A stretch of 64,000 bases of DNA from Muribaculaceae bacterium Isolate-110 (HZI) (GCA_003762875.1 RIBL01000003.1:186001-250000), one strand, 5' to 3'; shown: positions 16,477-24,776, numbered from the stretch's first letter. Program-made: numbers and translations. The notes: generated by a model not told the origin, from the sequence alone.

Positions 16477-17070
16477 ATGGAAAAGTGTGTAAAGAGACTG
16501 GCTGTGTTTGCTTCAGGCAACGGGTCTAATGCCGAAAATCTGGTGCGTTATTTCCGTGACAACGATTGTGGCATGGAAGTGGCTGTGATAGTGTGTAATA
16601 AGGCCGGTGCGGGTGTGATAGAGCGTGCCGGACGACTCGGGGTGCCTGTCAGGGTGATGCCTGCTGCCGATATACGCGACCCGGCGTGTATGCTCCCAGT
16701 GATGGATGAGTATGGCGTGGACGGGATAGTGCTGGCGGGTTTTCTGCTGATGGTGCCCGACTTTCTGCTCGGACGTTACCCTGACAGGGTGGTCAACATA
16801 CATCCGTCGCTGTTGCCTAAGTATGGCGGTAAGGGTATGTATGGGCGTCATGTGCATGAGGCAGTGGTGGCTGCCGGCGAACGTGAGACGGGTATTACTG
16901 TCCATCTGGTCACTGACCGGTGTGATGAGGGCCTTGTGTTGCGTCAGGCCCGCGTTGAGATCTTGCCGTCAGACTCGCCCGAGACTGTCGAGGCCAAGGT
17001 GCATGCTCTCGAGAAAGAGCATTTCGCGCGGGCTGTCAGAGAGTACTTTACAGGAGATACGGGGTCATAA
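16477..17070 (+). CDS. purN: Phosphoribosylglycinamide formyltransferase
   Basis: Transfers a formyl group from 10-formyl-THF to GAR in purine synthesis. The start at 16477 (MEKCVKRLAVFASGNGSN) is chosen because the 19 upstream in-frame codons are translated repeat R4. The phosphate-binding SGNGSN is at 13-18; the catalytic residues N107, H109 (NIHPSLLP) and D150 (VTDRCDEG) are present. Length is 197, normal for the family. The stop codon lies inside repeat R5 (17054-17214), so the last five codons come from the repeat. guaD follows on the same strand with its own promoter, putting two purine genes side by side. Confidence 0.95.
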   Translation: MEKCVKRLAVFASGNGSNAENLVRYFRDNDCGMEVAVIVCNKAGAGVIERAGRLGVPVRVMPAADIRDPACMLPVMDEYGVDGIVLAGFLLMVPDFLLGRYPDRVVNIHPSLLPKYGGKGMYGRHVHEAVVAAGERETGITVHLVTDRCDEGLVLRQARVEILPSDSPETVEAKVHALEKEHFARAVREYFTGDTGS

Positions 17071-17214
17071 GGACATAAGAAACATTTAAGACAGGAGTAC
17101 AGGAGTAATTATTTTTTTTTATTTTTTGTCCTTTGTCTTTAACTTCACTCCTGTACTCCTGTCTTAAATTAAAAAACTTATGTTTCTTATGTCCTTATGA
17201 AACTTTTGTATCTC
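17054..17214. repeat. Modular hairpin repeat, full copy R5
   Basis: A nested palindrome of about 160 bp. Left modules: GAGATAC, CATAAGGACATAAGAAAC, TTTAAGACAGGAGTACAGGA. Right modules in mirror order: TCCTGTACTCCTGTCTTAAA, ACTTATGTTTCTTATGTCC, GAAACTTTTGTATCTC. The T-rich loop spans about 17110-17145. The left outer module is partly lost. The left end overlaps the 3' end of purN. Confidence 0.85.
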
Positions 17215-17228
17215 CCGAGTCTCAAACT

Positions 17229-17259
17229 TTTGTGTCGGGCGGGCGGTTAAGTATATTAA
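17229..17259 (+). promoter_or_regulatory. Probable guaD promoter with repeat-derived -33 box
   Basis: TTTG (17229-17232), exactly 19 nt, then TATATTAA (17252-17259), which matches the TA but only part of TTTG. The TTTG is in CAAACTTTTGTGTC, a degenerate outer module directly after repeat R5. Confidence 0.45.
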
Positions 17260-17278
17260 AAATGCATTTTACAGAAGT

Positions 17279-18640
17279 ATGAAAGGAAAGCTCAAAGGGA
17301 TTCGCGGTGAGGTGCTTACGTTTAAGGCTGACCCGTTTGTATGCGGGGCCTCGGAGTGTTATGACCATTATGAGGACGGACTCGTGGTGATGTGTGACGG
17401 GCTGATTGTGGCTGTCGGCAATTATGCCGCCACGGCAGCCGCATGGCCGGGACTGACCGACATAGATGTGTGGAACGACTCGCTGATCATGCCGGGGTTT
17501 GTGGACTGTCATGTGCATTATGTACAGTCGCCCATGGTGGGGTCGTATGGCGATACGCTGCTCAAGTGGCTCAACCAATATGTGTTTCCCGTCGAGTCCC
17601 GTTATCGAGACAAGGATTATGCGCGCGAGGTGGCGCGGATGTTTTTCCGTCAGACGCTGAGCCATGGCACTACGACGGCCAACGTGTTTGCCACGACGTT
17701 TGAGGAGTCGGTCGACGCGCTGTTTGAGGAATCGGAGCGTTACAATGCGTGTACCATAGCCGGCAAGGTGCTTCAGGACCGCAATCTGCCCGATAATCTG
17801 CGTGACAGCGATGCCGGGGAGTCGGTGGCCGTGTCGGAACGTCTGCTTCTGAAGTGGCATGGGCGCGGCCGTCAGCTTTATGCCGTTATACCGCGGTTTG
17901 CCCCTACAAGCACTCCCGAACAGTTGCGTCTGGCCGGCGGGCTTTATCAGAAATATCTCGACCGGGGTGTGTATATGCATACTCATCTTGACGAGGCCGA
18001 GGGTGAGATAGAGTGGGTGAAATCGCTCTTTCCCGAGGCTCGCGATTACACTGACGTGTATGACCGCTATGGGCTTGTCGGGCCGCGGTCGGTGATGGCT
18101 CATTGCTGTATAGTGGAGCCGCGCGAGTGGCAGAGGCTCTATGAGGCGGAGTGTGGCGTGGTCCACTGTCCGTCGTCCAACCTATTTCTCGGTGACGGCG
18201 AGTTTCGCTATTGGGAGGCCAAGGATGCCGGGCGTCCGTGCAGGGTAGGCATAGGGTCGGACATAGGGGGCGGCACGAGTTTCTCGCTCGTGCGTCAGCT
18301 CGGTGAGGCCTATAAGGTGGGCATGCTGCGCGGCCACGCGCTCGACGCCATGCGCAGTTATTATATGGCTACTCTCGGCGGTGCCCGTGCTCTGCATCTC
18401 GATGACAGGGTGGGTGCCTTGCGCGCGGGTATGGAGGCCGATATTGTGGTGCTCGACATGAAGCCCGACGAGTTTATAGAGTGGAGAATGAGGGAGGTGG
18501 AGAGCGTGTTTGACCGTCTGTTCATACTCCAGACTCTAGCACCCGACCGCCTCGTGCACGCTACATACGTGGCCGGAAAGAAGGTCTACGACAGGGAGAT
18601 ACAAAAGTTTCAAAAGGACATAAGAAACATAAGTTTTTAA
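17279..18640 (+). CDS. guaD: Guanine deaminase
   Basis: Converts guanine to xanthine plus ammonia in purine salvage; an amidohydrolase barrel with one zinc. Metal and substrate motifs are in order: PGFVDCHVHYVQ (H78, H80), RFAPT (about 205), HTHLDE (about 235), MAHC (about 275), CPSSNLFLG (about 300) and GSDIGGGTSFS (about 330), the last typical for guanine deaminases. Length 453 is normal plus a tail. The last 14-15 codons (REIQKFQKDIRNISF) are translated from the left arm of repeat R6, which also supplies the stop. The unextended protein probably ended near VAGKKVYD. Neighbour of purN. Confidence 0.93.
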   Translation: MKGKLKGIRGEVLTFKADPFVCGASECYDHYEDGLVVMCDGLIVAVGNYAATAAAWPGLTDIDVWNDSLIMPGFVDCHVHYVQSPMVGSYGDTLLKWLNQYVFPVESRYRDKDYAREVARMFFRQTLSHGTTTANVFATTFEESVDALFEESERYNACTIAGKVLQDRNLPDNLRDSDAGESVAVSERLLLKWHGRGRQLYAVIPRFAPTSTPEQLRLAGGLYQKYLDRGVYMHTHLDEAEGEIEWVKSLFPEARDYTDVYDRYGLVGPRSVMAHCCIVEPREWQRLYEAECGVVHCPSSNLFLGDGEFRYWEAKDAGRPCRVGIGSDIGGGTSFSLVRQLGEAYKVGMLRGHALDAMRSYYMATLGGARALHLDDRVGALRAGMEADIVVLDMKPDEFIEWRMREVESVFDRLFILQTLAPDRLVHATYVAGKKVYDREIQKFQKDIRNISF

Positions 18641-18776
18641 TTTTTTTAGACAGGCGTAGAGGAGTGTCAAAGAATAAAAAAAGTAATTACTCCTGTACAC
18701 CTGTCATTAACTTCACTCCTGTCTAAAAAAATTAAAAACTTATGTTTCTTATGTTCTTTTGAAACTTTTGTATCTC
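18596..18776. repeat. Modular hairpin repeat, full copy R6
   Basis: A nearly complete palindrome of 181 bp between the convergent guaD and flavodiiron genes. Left arm 18596-18653 (GAGATACAAAAGTTTC, AAAAGGACATAAGAAAC, ATAAGTTTTTAATTTTTTTA, GACAGG) mirrors the right arm 18716-18776. The central 60 nt carry a second, smaller inverted set (GGAGTGT.../ACTCCTGT...). The left arm is translated as the end of guaD. It can act as a terminator in both directions. Confidence 0.88.
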
Positions 18777-18785
18777 TTGTATCTC

Positions 18786-19940
18786 TTAATTCAAGAGGTT
18801 GTCGGCGAGGGTGGAGAGATGGTCGATGTCGGCGGGGGTGAGGCGTCCGTGGAGGGTCACGATGGGCTCCACGATGGATATGTCCTTCATCTTCTCAAAC
18901 ATGCCGCGCATCTTGCGTCCGGCTGCCGGGGCCCAGAGACCGTTCTCGACAATAGCCACGCGGCGGTTGCGGAAGCCCTTGATGGCGAGATGGTGGATGA
19001 AGTCGTGCATCGGCGGGAAGATGTCGGAGTCGTAGGTGGGGGAGAGCACTACGAGATGGCTCATGCGGAACGCGTCCTCGACAGCCTCGGCCATGTCGTC
19101 GCGCGACAGGTCGGTGACCGAAACTTTGGGTGCGCCCTTTTTACGGAGTATCTCGGCCAGCTCCTTGGCCGCCTTGGCTGTCATGCCGTGGATGGATGCA
19201 TAGGCCACGAGCACACCCTCGGTCTCCACCTCATAGGCTGCCCAGGTGCGGTAGAGGCGCAGATAGTCGGTGAGATCGCCCTCGAGTACGGGGCCGTGGA
19301 GGGGTGCGATGACGTCGATCTGCTTGCCGGCGAGCTTCTTGAGTACGGTCTGCACGGGGAGTCCGTATTTGCCCACGATGTTGAAATAATAACGGCGTGC
19401 CTCGCATGCCCAGGGCTGCGAGGGGTCGGGCGCACCGAAGCGACCGAAACCGTCGGCCGAGAAGAGTGTCCTGGCTGTGGAGTCATAGACCATCATCACC
19501 TCGGGCCAGTGGACCATGGGGGCGGTGATGAAGTGAAGCTCGTGAGAGCCGAGGCTCAGAGTGTCGCCTTCGGCTACCTCCATGATGCGGTGGTCAAACG
19601 GGGCGTTGTCGGCCACGAGCGGGAGCATCTTGTGTGCTACGGCCGTGCATACGAGGCGACACTCGGGGAAACGCTCCATCACCCACTCGATCTGTGATGA
19701 GTGGTCGGGCTCGAGGTGCTGCACTATGAGATAGTCGATGGTCTTGCCTTCGGGGAGCGACGAGAGGAGATTGTCGCGCCACTCGTCGGCCATGCGCTGG
19801 TCGACGGTGTCGATGAGTGCTGTCTTCTCGTCAAAGATTATATAAGAGTTGTAGGATATGCCTTCGGGGGTGACATACTGGCTTTCAAACAGGTCCAGCT
19901 CTTTGTCATATACGCCTATGGCTTGGTAGTCGGTGTGCAT
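18786..19940 (-). CDS. Flavodiiron protein (FprA-type oxygen/NO reductase)
   Basis: Reduces O2 to water or NO to N2O to protect anaerobes. The N-terminal metallo-beta-lactamase-like domain carries the diiron ligands H75-x-E77-x-D79-H80 (QHLEPDHSS), then VHWPE (about 160) and FSADGFG (about 178). From about residue 255 there is a flavodoxin domain (VLVAYASIHGMTAKAAKELA phosphate loop; SPTYDSDIFPPM). The 384-residue length is that of a two-domain class A enzyme, so electrons must come from a separate rubredoxin or similar, not seen in this window. Monocistronic, with a -7 box at 19981. Confidence 0.95.
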   Translation of the reverse strand: MHTDYQAIGVYDKELDLFESQYVTPEGISYNSYIIFDEKTALIDTVDQRMADEWRDNLLSSLPEGKTIDYLIVQHLEPDHSSQIEWVMERFPECRLVCTAVAHKMLPLVADNAPFDHRIMEVAEGDTLSLGSHELHFITAPMVHWPEVMMVYDSTARTLFSADGFGRFGAPDPSQPWACEARRYYFNIVGKYGLPVQTVLKKLAGKQIDVIAPLHGPVLEGDLTDYLRLYRTWAAYEVETEGVLVAYASIHGMTAKAAKELAEILRKKGAPKVSVTDLSRDDMAEAVEDAFRMSHLVVLSPTYDSDIFPPMHDFIHHLAIKGFRNRRVAIVENGLWAPAAGRKMRGMFEKMKDISIVEPIVTLHGRLTPADIDHLSTLADNLLN

Positions 19941-19980
19941 ATTTTTAATAATGAGAGATTATACATATGAAAAACGGCTA

Positions 19981-19988
19981 CAAAGTTA
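19981..19988 (-). promoter_or_regulatory. Promoter -7 box of the flavodiiron gene
   Basis: Minus strand TAACTTTG, exact TAnnTTTG, about 40 nt before the ATG. At the -33 distance there is TATG in place of TTTG. Confidence 0.5.
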
Positions 19989-20161
19989 CACAAAATCCTA
20001 CAATCCGCATAAACAGCATAAACACCCTCTGACAGTCTGATTGAAAAAATGGTTTGGTCAATCGCAAAATAATGTTTAACTTTGCAGAATATAGTTAAAA
20101 ACAAAATCCAATAATTTAAATACGACTTATTTATACATGCCATTTGAAATGCCGGGAGTGA

Positions 20162-20745
20162 GTTTTCTATATTGTTCCCGATTGCAATGCCTCGATTGAT
20201 AAGGTGATGTGGAATGATGAAGATGTCACCGATAGGGTTGAAAACCGTCATCTGCGGGTAAATGCCGAAACTCGTTCAGGACTTTCAGTTAACTTCGTCA
20301 AATCGGGATATGCCACACTCACAGTTGCAGCTCTCGGCCAACACTCGGTGACCACTATGTATCGCGATGGAGAAGCTCCGACAGTCACACTGACCCCGGT
20401 CGAAGGGCATACGTTGTACATCTTACACTTAATGGCGAATCTTTGGAAATCAAAGATGATAATACGTTTGTTTTGCCGTCTCTTTATGGTGATAATGTGC
20501 TCAATGTCGTATATGTTGAATCAGTAGAATCGGGGATTGACAATCAGGAAGTGTCAAATATAAAGATAACTGTATTCAACCATACAATATCGATACTTAA
20601 TAAGCCTGATGATGCACTGGTTGAAGTTTACGATATAAACGGCAGCATGATTGCAGAGACTTGTGAATCAACAGTCGCAATTGATGGAACACGTAATATT
20701 GTAATCGTTAAAGTCGGAGGTCGAGCCTATAAAGTCGCCTTGTGA
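20162..20745 (+). pseudogene. Decayed 3' remnant of a secreted-protein gene
   Basis: Two overlapping frames form one broken gene. The first (20162 to about 20425) reads KVMWNDEDVTDRVENRHLRV... and loses sense after VEGHTLY; the second (from about 20420, LTLNGESLEIKDDNTFVLPS) continues to 20745. A single frameshift between 20410 and 20430 explains this. There is no signal peptide, because an in-frame stop at 20159-20161 precedes the remnant. The end, VEVYDINGSMIAET ... IVIVKVGGRAYKVAL, is a degenerate type IX-like C-terminal module. Probably a truncated surface-protein gene, not expressed. Confidence 0.65.
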
Positions 20746-20835
20746 CTATGCTGAGCTAATATACGTCTATATCCCTTTTTTGTCGGTGCGCTAATTTTAC
20801 GCCGGTTTATTATGCTGTAAAAGGGAGTAAAATGC

Positions 20836-20881
20836 AAGAAAAAAGAGTTGGACTGTCGCGTGGTGCGAAGCTCAACTCTTT
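20836..20881 (-). terminator. Intrinsic terminator of the DUF2795 gene
   Basis: AAAGAGTTG (20842-20850) pairs with CAACTCTTT (20873-20881). On the minus strand the stem is followed by T6. It lies about 30 nt after the stop at 20914. Confidence 0.75.
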
Positions 20882-20913
20882 GGTATTCTTTGGATTAATT
20901 CTTTTGCAGGGGC

Positions 20914-21135
20914 TTAATACTCCTCCTCGTTGAAGAAGAAGTCTTCTTTGGAGGGGTAGTCGGGCCAGATGTCTTCGATGCATTCGTAGGTTTCGCCTTC
21001 GTCTTCCATCTCCTGGAGGTTTTCGATTACTTCCATAGGTGCGCCTGAGCGCATGGCGTAGTCGATGAGTTCCTCGCGTGTTGCGGGCCAGGGTGCGTCC
21101 TCGAGCTTGGAGGCGAGTTCAAGTGTCCAGTACAT
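20914..21135 (-). CDS. DUF2795 small acidic protein
   Basis: 73 residues, strongly acidic, with the pattern typical of Bacteroidetes members: MYWTLELASKLEDAPWPATREELIDYAMRSGAP then EVIENLQEMEDEGE and a final WPDYPSKEDFFFNEEEY. The family is widespread and its function unknown; the N-terminal half resembles a small helical fold. It lies 107 nt downstream of ftsZ with its own terminator, so it may be cotranscribed with the end of the dcw cluster. Confidence 0.85.
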   Translation of the reverse strand: MYWTLELASKLEDAPWPATREELIDYAMRSGAPMEVIENLQEMEDEGETYECIEDIWPDYPSKEDFFFNEEEY

Positions 21136-21242
21136 GTCGTTATTTTGTTTATTTGTTGTTTATGACTTGTTGTTCTGAAAATTCGCGCAAAGATACGGAT
21201 TTTCTTTATATATACAAATGCTTGTGACCGATGGTTTATGGT

Positions 21243-22691
21243 TTATGAGTAATATGAGAATGTCTGTCCCTGTCCTGTGGGTGAGACGGGTTTCGGCTGA
21301 TGGCCGGCATCATAGGCTCCGTTGCGTATGTCGTCAATGATACGGCGGTCGCGCTTGTAGGCGGGATATTTCTCGATGGCATCGCATATAGCATCGTCGT
21401 CGAGCTGGTTGGGGCCGAGTATTATAGCTGTTCGGTCCTGGCTGAGGTTCTGGAGTTTATCGAAGCCATACTCCTCGCTGATGCGTCTGTCGGAGATTTT
21501 TTCTTCAGGTTTCTCGACCTTGGGAGCCTGTGTTACAGGTGTTTCGGCTACCTGTCGGGGCTGTGATGCTGGCACTTGAAATTTCAGAGGGACGTTGGGA
21601 GCGGAGGATGTCCCTGCCTGTCTGCGGCCTCCGAAGTCAAATTGTGGACCGTTGCCGTTGTTGTCGTTCTCGCCGTTTATTATCTGGTCTTCCTCACCAC
21701 GCAGAGTGATGTCAAATCCGGCTGCGAGGATTGTGATTTTTACCTGGTTGCCGAGCGATTCGTCATAGCGTACACCCCAGATTACGTCGACTTCAGTGTT
21801 GATTGAGCCGATAAACTGTGTGAGCTGTTTGGTCTCGCTCATGAGGAATTTGTCCTCGGCATTGGGGTTGAAGAAGAGGCAGAAGAGCAGTTTCTTCGAT
21901 CCCATTATGTCGCGGTTTTTGAGCAGGGGCGAGTTGAGTGCGTCCTGTATTGCTGCTGTCACGCGGCCTTCGCCTTCACCGTAGCCTGTCGAAATGATGG
22001 CCGCACCGCCATTGCGCAGTGTGGTGTCGACGTCGTTGAAGTCGAGGTTGATTTTGCCGTTGTGAGTGATGAGTTCCGAGATTGAGCGTGCGGCTATCGA
22101 GAGAGTATCGTCGGCCTTGCCGAAGGCGTTGATGAAGTCGAGGTCGCCGTATATCTCGGTAAGGCGTTCGTTGTTGATAACGAGCAGAGCGTCGACATAT
22201 TTTGCCATTTCGTCGGCTCCGGCGATGGCTTTTTTGATTTTGACCTGTCCTTCAAAGAGGAAGGGGATGGTGACGATGCCTACGGTGAGCAGGCCGCGCT
22301 CCTTGGCTACGCGGGCCACGACGGGGGCCGCGCCTGTGCCTGTGCCGCCGCCCATACCTGCTGTGACAAATACCATGCGGGTGTCGTCGTCAAAGAGGCG
22401 GTTGATTTCCTCGGTGGCTTCTTCGGCAAATGCTTTGGCTTTCTCGGGTTTGTTGCCGGCACCGAGACCGTCGCCGATCTCGAGTATGTTGGGCACTTCG
22501 GAGTGGCGCAGGGCCTGCGAGTCGGAGTTGATATTGACGAACGATACGTTTTTGATGCCTTCGCGATACATGTGGTTGACGGCGTTGTTGCCGCCACCGC
22601 CCACACCTATGGCCTTGATGATTATTTTTTCGGGTTCCTCCATGCGGTGAGTGGTGAATGCTGATACGTCGTCTATATTCTGGTTGTCCAT
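21243..22691 (-). CDS. ftsZ: Cell division GTPase FtsZ
   Basis: Polymerises into the Z ring and recruits the divisome. The tubulin signature GGGTGTG is at residues 114-120 (AGMGGGTGTGAAPVVA), with the N-terminal GVGGGGNNAVNHM nucleotide-binding loop at 29-41 and the T7 synergy loop NLDFNDVDTTLR near 215. The GTPase core ends near 340; a long Pro/Gln-rich linker and a C-terminal tail of about 150 residues follow, longer than in E. coli and usual for Bacteroidetes. Last gene of the dcw cluster, 67 nt after ftsA. Confidence 0.98.
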   Translation of the reverse strand: MDNQNIDDVSAFTTHRMEEPEKIIIKAIGVGGGGNNAVNHMYREGIKNVSFVNINSDSQALRHSEVPNILEIGDGLGAGNKPEKAKAFAEEATEEINRLFDDDTRMVFVTAGMGGGTGTGAAPVVARVAKERGLLTVGIVTIPFLFEGQVKIKKAIAGADEMAKYVDALLVINNERLTEIYGDLDFINAFGKADDTLSIAARSISELITHNGKINLDFNDVDTTLRNGGAAIISTGYGEGEGRVTAAIQDALNSPLLKNRDIMGSKKLLFCLFFNPNAEDKFLMSETKQLTQFIGSINTEVDVIWGVRYDESLGNQVKITILAAGFDITLRGEEDQIINGENDNNGNGPQFDFGGRRQAGTSSAPNVPLKFQVPASQPRQVAETPVTQAPKVEKPEEKISDRRISEEYGFDKLQNLSQDRTAIILGPNQLDDDAICDAIEKYPAYKRDRRIIDDIRNGAYDAGHQPKPVSPTGQGQTFSYYS

Positions 22692-22758
22692 CTTCTTTCT
22701 TTGTGTTTAAATTTTAAAAACTGTAAAACGGGGAGATTATCGGTCTCCCTCTACAAAG

Positions 22759-24216
22759 TTATTCTTCGTCTTCCTCCTCCTCAAATCCGTCGGAGATTAT
22801 TCGGGCCACGCGGTTTACAAGATTGTTGTAGCCTTGTTTGAATATATTGGTTTTCTTTTTACCAGTGTTGGCGGTTGTGTCGGTGGTTGTAGGCACAACG
22901 GGGGGCACCGGTCTTGGTGGCGTGTCCGTACCTGTGGGGGTAGGGCGACGCACATCGGTGCTTCCGCCGACATGCTGTTGCGGATACAGGGGCTGTTGCT
23001 GCTGCATGGGTTGCTGCGGGGTGGCCTGAGGTGTCGCTGTTGGCTGCTCGACTACAGGCGGCTGTGCAACCGGGGCGGGACGCTCGCTCAGACATTCCTG
23101 CGGGTCTTGTCGTGACGCGGTGTTGAGTATCGAGAGCACGTCAACCGAGTCGACTGAGTGGATGCGACCGTCAAGGATGCGGAGACGGTTGCCCGGCGCG
23201 CCCAGACGTACTTTAAGGCCCGATATCTGTTCGAGACGCTGGTTGAATCCGTTGAGTTTCGCACCGTTGCCCACGATGATTATGCCTTCGGGGAGTTTTT
23301 CGGGCGTGAGTCCCGCATATTTTATCTGTTCGGTGATGTTGATTATAATCTCACCTGCACGCGCCGAGACGTAGTTGTTTATGGCCACGAAATCGGGCTG
23401 TCCCGAAGCATGTGGCGCGTCGAGAGTCGGGAATGCCGAGCCGCCGGTCTTTTTGAGCTCTTCGGCCTGTTCTTCGAGATAATTGAGGGTCGTGATGTCG
23501 CGGGTGATGTTGCGCGACCCCATGGGTAGTACAGCAAGATGCAGGAGCATACCCCCTTTGTAGATGGCTACAGTGGTGGTCTCGGCACCGAAGTCGACGA
23601 GCATGCAGCCGAGTTTTTTCTCCTCGTTGAGCAGCACCAGTTCGGCCAGCGCGATGGGGCGGGCAAAAGTGTCCATAATCTTAAGCCCGAGTCTTTCCTC
23701 AATCACCACCGAGAGATTGCGCAAGAGCTGAGTGCGGCAACTCACGAGATTGAGGCGCGCCACGATATGGGAACCCATCACGCCTATGGGACGCGGAGTC
23801 ACTTCATTGTCGACGAGCAACTCGCGTGGAGTCACTGTGACAATGCTTCGCTCGTTGAGGGGAACATCCAGAGCCTCTCTTGTGATGTCTTGGATGATTT
23901 CTTCGGAGATAATCGATTCAGAAGGCAGATGTCGCTCGATCTCTACAGGCTGAGAGGTGAGAGAGCGACCGCCTACACTGAGATACACTCCCTGAATCTT
24001 GCGTGGTGTCTCGCGCAGTTCAAGGCTGTTGATGACGTTGCGCACGGCGCGCTCGGTCTCCACAATGTTGCGTATGCATCCGTAGCGCACGATGTCGGAG
24101 ATGGGTTCCTCCTCAACGGCTTTGACGTTGAGTGCTCCGTCGGGGCTCACGGTGCCGATAGCTCCTTTAATCTTCGAGCTACCTATTTCAAGAGCGATGA
24201 TGACTTTTTCTTCCAT
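22759..24216 (-). CDS. ftsA: Cell division protein FtsA
   Basis: Actin-like ATPase that tethers FtsZ to the membrane. The phosphate-1 motif (IALEIGSSKIKGAIG, 6-20), the 1C domain with VTPRELLVDN (about 128-137), the phosphate-2 region DFGAETTTVAIYKGG (about 210-224), and the adenosine motif IIIVGNGAKLNGF (about 314-326) are present. A Pro/Gln-rich linker (about 390-450, with PMQQQQPLYPQQ) leads to a C-terminal helix with basic and aromatic residues (NIFKQGYNNLVNRVARII), the membrane-targeting sequence. Separated from ftsQ by 593 nt that hold the four-helix-bundle cassette, whereas other junctions in the cluster are mostly under 90 nt. Confidence 0.96.
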   Translation of the reverse strand: MEEKVIIALEIGSSKIKGAIGTVSPDGALNVKAVEEEPISDIVRYGCIRNIVETERAVRNVINSLELRETPRKIQGVYLSVGGRSLTSQPVEIERHLPSESIISEEIIQDITREALDVPLNERSIVTVTPRELLVDNEVTPRPIGVMGSHIVARLNLVSCRTQLLRNLSVVIEERLGLKIMDTFARPIALAELVLLNEEKKLGCMLVDFGAETTTVAIYKGGMLLHLAVLPMGSRNITRDITTLNYLEEQAEELKKTGGSAFPTLDAPHASGQPDFVAINNYVSARAGEIIINITEQIKYAGLTPEKLPEGIIIVGNGAKLNGFNQRLEQISGLKVRLGAPGNRLRILDGRIHSVDSVDVLSILNTASRQDPQECLSERPAPVAQPPVVEQPTATPQATPQQPMQQQQPLYPQQHVGGSTDVRRPTPTGTDTPPRPVPPVVPTTTDTTANTGKKKTNIFKQGYNNLVNRVARIISDGFEEEEDEE

Positions 24217-24241
24217 GTTTACTTAATTTTCTGCGAAAATT

Positions 24242-24277
24242 AAAGGTTATGAGGTTATGAGGTTATAAGGTTATGAG
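24242..24277. repeat. GGTTATGA tandem repeats, left arm of the S23 cassette
   Basis: Four 8-base units (GGTTATGA, GGTTATGA, GGTTATAA, GGTTATGA at 24245-24276) preceded by AAA. The last two units form a perfect 17-bp inverted repeat with 24777-24793 on the other side of the four-helix-bundle gene. A further unit lies at 24312. Confidence 0.75.
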
Positions 24278-24349
24278 GGGGGAGCGGCTTTGCCCGGGTT
24301 TTGCGTTTACGGGTTATGAGGAGAGGTTGGATTTGTTTTGGCGTTGCGT

Positions 24350-24727
24350 TTATGGATGATTGTTGATTTGTTGCTCAAAGTGAGAACTGAGTCCGTTTAT
24401 CAGTCTTGAGACATCATAAAATTTATTTTTGATGGAGCTATGAGTTTCAGTTGTGATGTATCCAAGATCAAGTGCTATCTCCAACTGACAGTAGGCTTCC
24501 ATCAGTGAGCCGAATGAGATTTCAAGAAAATGAATCTTTTCTTTTATGGACCTCCGTCCGCTGCCTTCGGCTATATTTGACGGGACTGATATTATCGCTC
24601 TTCTGAGCTGGTCGCATAGGGAATACCGCTCGGAGGCCGGAAATGTATCGATGACTGTGTAGACATCTTTAACCAGGCTTCGTGCGGCTTTGTATGCTCT
24701 CAGATTCTCAAAAGAAAAATAATCCAT
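24350..24727 (-). CDS. Four-helix-bundle protein (S23 / 23S rRNA intervening-sequence type)
   Basis: 125 residues, TIGR02436-like. The family landmark SVPSNIAEGSGRRS (about 48-61) and the flanking helices (YKAARSLVKDVYTVIDTFP; FLEISFGSLMEAYCQLEIALDLGYI) are clear. Relatives are encoded in intervening sequences of 23S rRNA, and as Avd accessory proteins in diversity-generating retroelements, where they bind nucleic acid; no reverse transcriptase or rRNA is present here. The gene is placed between ftsQ and ftsA in the same orientation and flanked by inverted repeats, so the transcript could fold with the gene in the loop. The cassette looks like a late insertion into the dcw cluster. Confidence 0.88.
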   Translation of the reverse strand: MDYFSFENLRAYKAARSLVKDVYTVIDTFPASERYSLCDQLRRAIISVPSNIAEGSGRRSIKEKIHFLEISFGSLMEAYCQLEIALDLGYITTETHSSIKNKFYDVSRLINGLSSHFEQQINNHP

Positions 24728-24776
24728 GTATTTGGCTTGTGTCGGTGGTTGATAGTGCTTGTCTTAACCTTATAAA

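Noticed and set aside
24350-24727. Diversity-generating retroelement because of the Avd-like protein
   Set aside because: No reverse transcriptase, template or variable repeat nearby.
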